This document shows positions 7,376 through 13,962 of a stretch of DNA of 17,997 nt, in pieces (position 1 is the stretch's first letter; each line of letters opens with the position of its first letter). The notes below the pieces were generated by a model, which did not search any database, had not been told where the DNA came from, and saw only the letters and a program-made list of their open reading frames with translations. The translations under genes were made by a program, and so were the position numbers. This stretch comes from Rhodocyclaceae bacterium (GTDB taxonomy: Bacteria; Pseudomonadota; Gammaproteobacteria; Burkholderiales; Rhodocyclaceae). The stretch spans positions 1-17,997 of the forward strand of contig JAEUNN010000751.1 in the NCBI GenBank assembly GCA_016791085.1. Direction: 5' to 3'.

Positions 7376-8890
7376 ATGCAAGACGCCGCACGCCTTGAAC
7401 CTGAACCAGGTGCCGCCGACGCCGACTTTTCCGGCGTCGATCGCGCCGCAGTGTGCGCCGAACTGGCACGCGCACTGCCGGCCGACTGCCTGCTCACCGA
7501 GTACGAAGATCTCAAACCCTATGAATGCGACGGCCTCGCCGCCTACCGCGAAGTTCCGCTCGCGGTGGCCCTGCCGCGCGAAGAGGCGCAGGTCGCCGCG
7601 GTGCTCAAAATTTGCCGCAAGCTCAAGGTGCCGGTGGTGGCCCGAGGTGCCGGCACCGGCCTGTCGGCCGGCGCGCTGCCGCACAAGCATGGCGTCATCC
7701 TGTCGCTGGCACGCTTCAACCGCATATTGAAGGTCGACCCCGCGGCACGCCTCGCGGTGGTGCAGCCGGGCGTACGCAACCTCGCCATTTCGGAGGCTGC
7801 CGCGCCTTTCGGCCTGTACTACGCGCCCGACCCCTCGTCGCAGATCGCCTGCACCATAGGCGGCAATGTCGCGGAAAATTCCGGCGGCGTGCATTGTCTG
7901 AAGTACGGCCTGACCGTGCATAACCTGCTCGCGCTGCGCGTGCTCACGATAGAGGGCGACGTGCTGGAAATCGGCAGCCGCGCGCCCGATACGCCGGGCT
8001 TCGAACTGCTTCCAATATTGACCGGCTCGGAAGGTCTGCTGGGCGTGGTCACGGAAGTGACCGTAAAACTCACGCCCAAGCCGCAACTCGCGCAATGCGT
8101 GCTGGCGGCGTTCGACGACGTCGTGAAAGCCGGCGAGGCGGTGGCCAAAATCATTGCGGCCGGCATCATTCCGGCCGGTCTGGAAATGATGGACCAGCCC
8201 GCCACGGCGGCGGTAGAACAATTCGTGAAGGCCGCCTACCCGCTCGACGCCAAAGCCATATTGCTGGTGGAAGCCGACGGCACGGCCGAAGAAGTGGCCG
8301 AAGAAATTGCCGCGGTACGCAAGGTGCTGGATGGCGCCGGTGCGACCGAAATCCGCGTGTCGCGCGACGAAACCGAGCGCCTCAAGTTCTGGGCCGGGCG
8401 CAAGGCGGCGTTCCCGGCTGCCGGCCGCATTTCGCCCGACTACTATTGCATGGACGGCACCATCCCGCGCCGGCGCCTGGGCGAAATGCTGGAGGCCATC
8501 ACCGTCATGGAAAAGAAGTACGGCCTGCGCTGCATCAACGTGTTTCACGCCGGTGACGGCAATTTGCACCCGCTCATCCTGTTCGATGCCAACAAGCCCG
8601 GCGAACTCGAGCGCACCGAAGAATTCGGCGCCGAAATCCTGGAACTGTCGGTACGTCTGGGCGGCACCATCACGGGCGAACATGGCGTCGGCTTCGAAAA
8701 GATCAATTCGATGTGCGTGCAGTTCGCCTCGCCCGAACTGACCATGTTTCACCGCGTGCGCCAGGCCTTTGATCCGGCCGGACTGCTGAACCCGGGCAAG
8801 GCCATACCCACCCTGCACCGCTGCGCCGAATTCGGCCGCATGCACGTGCATCAGGGGCAGTTGCCGCACCCGGATTTGCCACGCTTCTAG
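7376..8890 (+). CDS. glcD: Glycolate oxidase FAD-linked subunit GlcD
   Basis: FAD-dependent subunit of glycolate oxidase, which oxidises glycolate (and often D-lactate) to the 2-oxo acid. It has 504 residues, close to E. coli GlcD (499). The FAD-binding type 4 domain holds PVVARGAGTGLSAGALP (86-102), the PDPSS and TIGGNVAENSGG stretch (151-171) and TGSEGLLGVVTEV (216-228). The C-terminal FAD-oxidase domain carries HAGDGNLHP (391-399) and GEHGVGFEK (434-442), the conserved His-rich substrate and flavin site. The ATG at 7376 is set by GAGGAG at 7363-7368, seven bases away; the longer open frame upstream overlaps the regulator and is not used. It is followed by a microprotein ORF, glcE and glcF, which together make the enzyme. 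D-lactate dehydrogenases share this fold, so substrate is judged from the glcE and glcF neighbours. Confidence 0.95.
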   Translation: MQDAARLEPEPGAADADFSGVDRAAVCAELARALPADCLLTEYEDLKPYECDGLAAYREVPLAVALPREEAQVAAVLKICRKLKVPVVARGAGTGLSAGALPHKHGVILSLARFNRILKVDPAARLAVVQPGVRNLAISEAAAPFGLYYAPDPSSQIACTIGGNVAENSGGVHCLKYGLTVHNLLALRVLTIEGDVLEIGSRAPDTPGFELLPILTGSEGLLGVVTEVTVKLTPKPQLAQCVLAAFDDVVKAGEAVAKIIAAGIIPAGLEMMDQPATAAVEQFVKAAYPLDAKAILLVEADGTAEEVAEEIAAVRKVLDGAGATEIRVSRDETERLKFWAGRKAAFPAAGRISPDYYCMDGTIPRRRLGEMLEAITVMEKKYGLRCINVFHAGDGNLHPLILFDANKPGELERTEEFGAEILELSVRLGGTITGEHGVGFEKINSMCVQFASPELTMFHRVRQAFDPAGLLNPGKAIPTLHRCAEFGRMHVHQGQLPHPDLPRF

Positions 8891-8942
8891 CGGCACGCGA
8901 CCTGCCAGCGCGCACGGCCACCCACGCCTCTGCTGGCGACGC

Positions 8943-9074
8943 ATGCCGCAATTGACGGAAACCGAGCTGCGCCTGCTGCTGGTGGGCTTACCGATACTGG
9001 TGTTATTGGGTGCCTGGCTCGCGCTGCGTACGCGCACGCGAAACCCCGGCCGACAAGAAAGAAAGAGACGATAA
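8943..9074 (+). CDS. Small single-span membrane protein between glcD and glcE (43 residues, candidate)
   Basis: This ORF fills most of the 186-bp gap between glcD and glcE. It begins ATG 8943, ends TAA 9072-9074 and is separated from the glcE ATG by two bases. The peptide has a short polar start (MPQLTETE), an uninterrupted hydrophobic stretch at about 9-28 rich in Leu, Val and Ile that would span a membrane, and a strongly basic end (RTRTRNPGRQERKRR). That charge pattern would leave the C-terminus in the cytoplasm by the positive-inside rule. The purine-rich end also serves as the glcE ribosome-binding region, which allows translational coupling. There is no clear Shine-Dalgarno sequence before its own ATG, the main doubt. 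I do not recognise a family. Location suggests a link to membrane attachment of GlcDEF, but this is inference. Confidence 0.5.
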   Translation: MPQLTETELRLLLVGLPILVLLGAWLALRTRTRNPGRQERKRR

Positions 9075-9076
9075 GA

Positions 9077-10144
9077 ATGGACGAACTTACGCAACATTAT
9101 GCCGACAGACTGCGCGCCGCCGCGCAGGGTGGCGGCAAGCTGGTGCCGCGTGGCGGCGGCAGCAAGGATTTTTACGGCCGCGCCCCCAGCGGCGAAGTGC
9201 TCTCGCTGGCCGACTACCGCGGCGTCATCAATTACGACCCGACCGAACTCGTGATTACCGCGCGCGCCGGCACCCGGCTCGCGGACATCGAGGCCGCATT
9301 GGCGGAACAGAACCAGTGCCTGGCATTCGAGCCGCCGCATTTCGGCGCCGGCGCCACGCTGGGCGGCTGTATCGCCGCCGGCCTGTCCGGTCCGCGCCGC
9401 ATGCAGGCCGGCCCGCTGCGCGATTTCGTGCTCGGCGCCAAAGTCATGGACGGCCGTGGCCAGGTACTCAAGTTCGGCGGCGAAGTCATGAAGAACGTCG
9501 CGGGTTTCGACCTCGCGCGCGGCTTCGCGGGCTCATTGGGGACTTTGGTGCTGCTGCTCGAAGTGTCGATCAAGGTGCTGCCGCGTCCGCCACACGAAGC
9601 CACGCTGCGCATGGCGCTGCCGGAAGCCGAGGCGCTGGCGCGGCTCAATTCCTGGGGCGGTCAGCCGCTGCCGCTGGCCTCCAGCGCCTGGAGCGACGGA
9701 CAGCTCACGCTGCGCCTGGCCGGTGCCCATGCGGCGGTGGATGCGGCCTGCGCAAAACTTGGCGGCACCCGCCTCGACGACGGCACGGCGCAACACTACT
9801 GGAACGCCGTGCGCGAACAGCAGGAGGCGTTTTTCGCGGGCGACGAGCCGCTCTGGCGCCTGGCCGTGCCCACCACCGCGGCGCCGCTCAACCTGCCCGG
9901 CAGGCAGTTCATAGAATGGGGCGGCGGGCTGCGCTGGTGGAAAACCGGTGCGGCCGCCGACAGCGTGCGTGCGGCCGCGCAGGCTGCCGGCGGCAATGCC
10001 ACGCTGTTCCGCGGCGGCGACCGTTCCGGCGCCCGCTTCACGCCGCTCTCGGCGGCCCAGTTGCGCGTGCACCAGGGCCTCAAAAAAGCATTCGACCCTC
10101 ACAACGTGTTCGACGCAGCGCGTCTTTACGCGGAACTCGCCTGA
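9077..10144 (+). CDS. glcE: Glycolate oxidase subunit GlcE
   Basis: Second FAD-binding subunit of glycolate oxidase, 355 residues (E. coli GlcE is 350). It holds the N-terminal FAD-binding type 4 domain: KLVPRGGGSKDFYG at 21-34, DPTELVITARAGTRLADIE at 54-72, PPHFGAGATLGGCIAAGLSGPRR at 86-108 and GEVMKNVAGFDLARGFAGSLG at 135-155. It lacks the C-terminal oxidase module of GlcD and has instead a divergent short end. The ATG is preceded by a purine-rich run (GAAAGAAAGAGA, 9058-9069). Its stop is two bases before the glcF start, consistent with one transcript and 1:1:1 assembly with GlcD and GlcF. Confidence 0.94.
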   Translation: MDELTQHYADRLRAAAQGGGKLVPRGGGSKDFYGRAPSGEVLSLADYRGVINYDPTELVITARAGTRLADIEAALAEQNQCLAFEPPHFGAGATLGGCIAAGLSGPRRMQAGPLRDFVLGAKVMDGRGQVLKFGGEVMKNVAGFDLARGFAGSLGTLVLLLEVSIKVLPRPPHEATLRMALPEAEALARLNSWGGQPLPLASSAWSDGQLTLRLAGAHAAVDAACAKLGGTRLDDGTAQHYWNAVREQQEAFFAGDEPLWRLAVPTTAAPLNLPGRQFIEWGGGLRWWKTGAAADSVRAAAQAAGGNATLFRGGDRSGARFTPLSAAQLRVHQGLKKAFDPHNVFDAARLYAELA

Positions 10145-10146
10145 TC

Positions 10147-11382
10147 ATGCAAACCAATATCGCTCCCGAATTCAAGAACACGCGCCACGGCCGCGAAGCC
10201 GAGCAAATTCTGCGCACCTGCGTGCATTGCGGTTTCTGCACGGCCACCTGCCCGACCTATCAACTGCTGGGCGACGAACTGGACGGCCCGCGCGGGCGCA
10301 TCTACCTGATGAAACAGCTGCTCGAGGGCGGCGAGGTCACGGAAAAGACACGCCTGCACCTGGACCGCTGCCTGACCTGCCGCTCCTGCGAATCCACCTG
10401 CCCTTCCGGCGTGCGTTATGGTCGCCTGGTGGATATCGGGCGCGAAATCGTCGAGGCGCGCGTGCCGCGCAGTGGCGCCGAAAAGTACAAGCGCGTGCTG
10501 CTGCGCGAAGGCCTCACGCGCACCGGTCTGTTCGCAGCCGGACTGGCGGTAGGCCGCGCACTGCGCCCGTTTCTGCCCGCGGCGCTCAAAAACAAGCTTC
10601 CGGCCGGCGCCCAGCGCGCCGGCGCCTGGCCGGCGCCGCGCCATACGCGCCGCCTGATCGCGCTGGCCGGCTGCGTGCAACCGGCGCTCGCGCCCGACAT
10701 CAACGCCGCCACGGCGCGCGTGCTCGACCGCATCGGCATATCGCTCATCGAAGCGCCCGGCGCCGGCTGCTGCGGCGCGGTGCGTTTTCACCTGAATGAC
10801 CACCAGGGCGGGCTCGAGGACGCGCGGCGCAATGTCGATGCCTGGCTGCCGCTGCTCGATCAGGGCTGCGAAGGCATCGTGATGACCGCATCGGGCTGCG
10901 GCGCCTTCGTGCGCGACTATGGCCACATACTCGAAGACGACGCCAGCGCCGGACCCGCCGCGCGCGTGGCGCTCGAAACGTTCGACCTGTCGGAAATACT
11001 GGCGCGCGAGCGCGACGCCCTGCTGGCGCTATTGGGCAACCGCAAACCGGGTTCGGGCGGGCGCATCGCCTTCCACCCACCCTGTACCCTGCAGCATGGG
11101 CAAAAAATCCGCGGCGTCGTGGAAAGCCTGCTGACCGCGGCGGGATACGAACTGGTGCCGGTACAGGACAGCCACCTGTGCTGCGGCTCGGCCGGCACCT
11201 ACTCGCTGCTGCAGCCGGAACTGTCGGAACGCCTGCGCGCCAACAAGGTGGCCGCGCTCAGCGCGGCCGGACCGCAACTGATCGCCAGCGCCAACATAGG
11301 TTGCATCAGTCATATCGCCGGCGGCACGCAACTGCCGGTGCGCCACTGGATAGAACTGATAGACGCAGCGCTGGCGGGATAA
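10147..11382 (+). CDS. glcF: Glycolate oxidase iron-sulfur subunit GlcF
   Basis: Iron-sulfur subunit of 411 residues (E. coli GlcF 407) that takes electrons from the flavin subunits and should deliver them to the quinone pool at the inner membrane. Two ferredoxin-type 4Fe-4S motifs: C25, C28, C31, C35 (CVHCGFCTATCP) and C75, C78, C81, C85 (CLTCRSCESTCP). Two Cys-rich CCG domains follow. The first has C176, C208-C209-G and C251. The second has C313, C345-C346-G and C386. The final CxxC is reduced to a single Cys in both, as seen in other GlcF-type proteins. The start overlaps no upstream gene (2-bp gap after glcE) and has only a weak Shine-Dalgarno sequence, so coupling to glcE is likely. It is the last gene of the operon, convergent with the ferredoxin-NADP reductase gene. 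Confidence 0.95.
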   Translation: MQTNIAPEFKNTRHGREAEQILRTCVHCGFCTATCPTYQLLGDELDGPRGRIYLMKQLLEGGEVTEKTRLHLDRCLTCRSCESTCPSGVRYGRLVDIGREIVEARVPRSGAEKYKRVLLREGLTRTGLFAAGLAVGRALRPFLPAALKNKLPAGAQRAGAWPAPRHTRRLIALAGCVQPALAPDINAATARVLDRIGISLIEAPGAGCCGAVRFHLNDHQGGLEDARRNVDAWLPLLDQGCEGIVMTASGCGAFVRDYGHILEDDASAGPAARVALETFDLSEILARERDALLALLGNRKPGSGGRIAFHPPCTLQHGQKIRGVVESLLTAAGYELVPVQDSHLCCGSAGTYSLLQPELSERLRANKVAALSAAGPQLIASANIGCISHIAGGTQLPVRHWIELIDAALAG

Positions 11383-11394
11383 GCGAGCGGAGGG

Positions 11395-11430
11395 GCGGCC
11401 GCCGCCGCACGGCCGCCGCGCACTATTTTT
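11395..11430 (+). terminator. Possible terminator of the glc operon
   Basis: GCGGCCG (11395-11401) and CGGCCGC (11410-11416) form a perfect 7-bp stem with an 8-nt loop, 13 bases after the glcF stop. A run of five T follows, but only after a 9-base spacer, which is not typical. It also overlaps the 3' end of the opposing fpr gene. Confidence 0.35.
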
Positions 11431-12199
11431 CGACGAAAGCGCGCTCGATCACGTAATCGCCGGGCGCGCCTACGTGTTTGGAAATCTGGAAACCGCGCAC
11501 GTCCAGCATGGCGCTGGTGTCCTTGAGCATAGACGGGCTGCCGCATATCATCGCGCGGTCCACCTTGGGGTCCAGCGGCGGCAATCCTATGTCGTCGAAC
11601 AGCTTGCCGGATTCGACCAGATCGGTGAGCCGGCCCTGGTTGCGGAAGGGCTCGCGCGTCACGGTCGGGTAATAGATGAGCTTTTCGGCGACCTGGTCGC
11701 CGAAATATTCGTTGCGCGGCAGTTCGCGCGTGATGAACTCGGCATAGGCCAGTTCGCTCACGTAGCGCACCCCGTGGATCAGCACGACCTTTTCGAAACG
11801 CTCGTACGTGGCCGGGTCCTGGATGATGGACATGAAGGGCGCAAGCCCCGTGCCGGTGCTGAACAGGTACACGTGCTTGCCTGGCAACAGATCGTGTATC
11901 ACCAGGGTGCCGGTGGGCTTGCGGCTCACCAGCACGACATCGCCTTCCTTGAGGTGCTGCAGGCGTGAAGTGAGCGGGCCGTCCTGCACCTTGATGCTGA
12001 AAAACTCCAGCGTTTCTTCGTAATTCGGGCTCGCGATGCTATAGGCGCGCACCAGCGGCCGGCCGTCGATTTCCAGCCCCATCATCACGAAGTGGCCGTT
12101 TTCGAAGCGCAGCGCCCGATCGCGCGTGGTGATGAAACTGAACAGAGTATCGTTCCAGTGGCGGACGCTCAATACGCGTTCCTGTCCGAATTTGGCCAT
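11423..12199 (-). CDS. fpr: Ferredoxin/flavodoxin-NADP reductase (bacterial type)
   Basis: FAD enzyme of 258 residues that moves electrons between NADPH and ferredoxin or flavodoxin, serving Fe-S assembly, oxidative stress responses and radical enzymes. The FAD-binding barrel carries RAYSIAS (51-57) and SRLQHLKEGD (78-87). The NADP domain carries FSTGTGLAPFMS (113-124), HGVRYVSELAY (142-152) and MICGSPSML (217-225). It ends in the short AFVEK tail typical of the bacterial subclass, which lacks the C-terminal Tyr of plant enzymes. The ATG at 12199 matches the family N-terminus and is preceded by a weak AGCAGG and a TATAAT box 35 bases upstream. It is convergent with glcF and follows pirin on the same strand with a 160-bp gap, so it is probably its own unit. 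High confidence. Confidence 0.95.
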   Translation of the reverse strand: MAKFGQERVLSVRHWNDTLFSFITTRDRALRFENGHFVMMGLEIDGRPLVRAYSIASPNYEETLEFFSIKVQDGPLTSRLQHLKEGDVVLVSRKPTGTLVIHDLLPGKHVYLFSTGTGLAPFMSIIQDPATYERFEKVVLIHGVRYVSELAYAEFITRELPRNEYFGDQVAEKLIYYPTVTREPFRNQGRLTDLVESGKLFDDIGLPPLDPKVDRAMICGSPSMLKDTSAMLDVRGFQISKHVGAPGDYVIERAFVEK

Positions 12200-12234
12200 G
12201 CGCGATGCCTGCTGGCGGTGTTGGGGAACCTGTG

Positions 12235-12240
12235 ATTATA
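12235..12240 (-). promoter_or_regulatory. -10 box of fpr
   Basis: On the minus strand the sequence reads TATAAT, 35 bases before the fpr ATG, which predicts a leader of about 28 nt. The -35 region is GC-rich and unconvincing. An activator such as a redox-responsive regulator could be needed, but none is visible. Confidence 0.5.
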
Positions 12241-12329
12241 CTCAAGGCCGCCGCACTGCCGTCCCGGCCGGCAAGCCGCCGCATCCATATCCGGCAAGGC
12301 GTGTTGCGCAAACCCTTATGGCTGTGCCG

Positions 12330-12354
12330 GCGGGCCGGCCGGCGCTCGGCCCGC
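12330..12354 (-). other. GC-rich hairpin downstream of the pirin gene
   Basis: GCGGGCCG and CGGCCCGC make a perfect 8-bp stem with a 9-nt loop, just after the pirin stop codon. There is no T-tract, so rho-independent termination is doubtful. It could be a pause or 3'-end protecting element, or chance in GC-rich DNA. Confidence 0.3.
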
Positions 12355-12359
12355 CCGCT

Positions 12360-13241
12360 TCAGGCGGCAAGCCGCCCGTTGCGGTAATCTTCCATGGCCT
12401 GTTCGACCTGTTCGCGCGTATTCATGACGAACGGGCCGTATTGCGCAATCGGCTCGCGCAAGGGGCGCCCGGCAATCAACAGCGCGCGCGTGTCGCCGGC
12501 CGCGCGCAGCACCACGCCGTCGGCCGCGGCGTCGTTGCCAAGTATGCCCATGCGGCCGGCGTCGACGCGGCGCGCATGGTCCGTGCCCACCTCGAGCGCG
12601 CCGCGATAGACATAGACGAAGGCGTTATGTCCGGCCGGCAGACGCTGGTCGAAGCGCGCACCGGCCGGCATCGCCAGATCCAGGTATAGCGGCTCGGTAT
12701 GTTCGCGGCTCACCGCGCCCTCCGTGCCGTGCGTGGCACCGGCGATCACCGTGGCATCGACGCCCTGCGCGCTCAGGTAATGCGGCAATTCGCCGGCCTT
12801 GATGTCGCGATACCAGGCTGGCCGCATTTTTTCGCCCGACGGCAGGTTCAGCCATAGCTGAAAGCCCTCCATGCGGCCCTGTTCCTGTTCCGGCATTTCC
12901 GAATGGATGATGCCGCGCCCGGCCGTCATCCATTGCACGCCGCCATTTTCCAGCAAGCCTTCGTGCCCGGCGCTGTCGCGGTGGCGCATGCGTCCGGCGA
13001 TCATGTACGTGACGGTTTCGAAGCCGCGGTGCGGGTGGCTCGGAAAGCCGGCGATATAGTCGTCCGCGCTGTCGCTGCCAAATGCATCGAGCATCAGGAA
13101 GGGGTCGAGCCGGCGCTGCAGTTCGTGCGTGAGCACGCGCGTAAGTTTCACGCCGGCGCCGTCGGACGTCGGAATTCCCGCGACCAGGCGCTCAAGACTG
13201 CGCGAGCGCTCGACGTTATGGGTAGGGTCTGCGTTATTCAT
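12360..13241 (-). CDS. Pirin family protein (bicupin)
   Basis: Cytosolic bicupin of 293 residues. The N-terminal cupin has the pirin signature FPSHPHRGFETVTYMIAG with metal ligands H69 and H71, then GRGIIHSEMPE with H113 and E115, the four Fe ligands of characterised pirins. The C-terminal cupin runs from about 180 onward (LYLDLAMPAGARF, FVYVYRGALEV) and has no metal set, as usual. Some bacterial pirins are quercetin 2,3-dioxygenases and others act as redox-sensing partners of enzymes or regulators; the sequence alone does not decide. The start is supported by GGAGG at 13247-13251, five bases before the ATG. It lies upstream of fpr on the same strand, but the 160-bp gap with a promoter for fpr suggests separate control. 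No LysR regulator is adjacent. Confidence 0.93.
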   Translation of the reverse strand: MNNADPTHNVERSRSLERLVAGIPTSDGAGVKLTRVLTHELQRRLDPFLMLDAFGSDSADDYIAGFPSHPHRGFETVTYMIAGRMRHRDSAGHEGLLENGGVQWMTAGRGIIHSEMPEQEQGRMEGFQLWLNLPSGEKMRPAWYRDIKAGELPHYLSAQGVDATVIAGATHGTEGAVSREHTEPLYLDLAMPAGARFDQRLPAGHNAFVYVYRGALEVGTDHARRVDAGRMGILGNDAAADGVVLRAAGDTRALLIAGRPLREPIAQYGPFVMNTREQVEQAMEDYRNGRLAA

Positions 13242-13467
13242 GGTGGCCTCCGTGGGGTTGATCGCTAAGCTTCACTGTAGGGGCGTTGCGTGTCTGATAC
13301 CAGCCCACCGGATGGGAAAGATTGTTGCCAGAGCGCCATCAATCGCGGCGCCCGGCGCGCCGGCGTGGCGCACGTTTTGCCGTCTTACAGGGTCCACGTA
13401 CAGTGGGCGCACTCGCCGCACAGCCCGATATTGCGCGGATTTGCGCGCAGGCGAGGAAAAAGTTTGC

Positions 13468-13495
13468 TTGCACTAAGCCGGGCGGGAGCTATAGT
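13468..13495 (+). promoter_or_regulatory. Promoter of the small membrane protein gene
   Basis: TTGCAC (13468-13473) and TATAGT (13490-13495) stand 16 bases apart, a reasonable sigma-70 pair. Transcription would begin near 13502, leaving a leader of about 58 nt. The rest of the 13242-13559 interval, which also faces the pirin start, shows no convincing gene or other element. Confidence 0.5.
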
Positions 13496-13559
13496 CCTCC
13501 GACGAACTTAATAAAACCAGGCGGCGCAGACCGCCCGCAGTTCAACCAGGAGTATCCTG

Positions 13560-13898
13560 ATGCAGCACGATACGGCAGGATCGCCAGGCTTTGCCTGGCT
13601 GGTGTTCCGGTTCTTGTGGCCGTTCCAGTATTTCCGCGACTGCACGCGCGGCTCGAAACTGGAGCGCGTACAAAACTATCGTCATAACCGCGCGATGCGC
13701 ATCTACCTGCCCGGATTCATCGCCAAATGGTCGGCGCTCACGGTCGCATCGTTCGGCGCGGGCGGGCTGTTCGAAGGGGTGCTGCAACTGGTGTTGCCCG
13801 CCGTCGCGTGTTTTTTGACCGGAACCTGGACCTTCCTGGTATCTGTCATGCTGGCCGCCGCATATTTCTGGCTGGAGCGCTTTCCCGAGTTGTACTAG
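13560..13898 (+). CDS. Small hydrophobic membrane protein of unknown function
   Basis: A 112-residue protein whose ATG follows AGGAG (13548-13552) at 7-nt spacing. The first 50 residues contain an aromatic, amphipathic stretch (FAWLVFRFLWPFQYFRD) and a basic segment (RVQNYRHNRAMRIYLP). Two hydrophobic stretches follow, at about 55-83 and 86-104, and could form two membrane spans. The chain ends in a charged aromatic tail (WLERFPELY). I do not recognise a domain or family. It is preceded by its own promoter and is convergent with purL, so it is probably monocistronic. Codon use resembles the neighbours, giving no sign of recent transfer. Coding status is well supported by the ribosome-binding site and composition; function is unknown. 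Confidence 0.75.
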   Translation: MQHDTAGSPGFAWLVFRFLWPFQYFRDCTRGSKLERVQNYRHNRAMRIYLPGFIAKWSALTVASFGAGGLFEGVLQLVLPAVACFLTGTWTFLVSVMLAAAYFWLERFPELY

Positions 13899-13962
13899 CT
13901 CCGGCCGGCCTTCCCGCCTGCACCTCGACACCGGCGCCGCAAGTTCAGCGGGCCGCCGCCTG

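Noticed and set aside
7334..9340. 668-codon open frame on the minus strand opposite glcD and the start of glcE
   Set aside because: It spans two well-supported genes and the gap between them, shows no family signature, and is His/Arg/Gly-rich like other antisense shadows here.
13290..13511. 73-codon plus-strand open frame in the pirin/small membrane protein gap
   Set aside because: Starts at a GTG without a ribosome-binding site, runs through the promoter of the next gene, and the peptide is Arg/His/Pro-rich with no hydrophobic or domain pattern.
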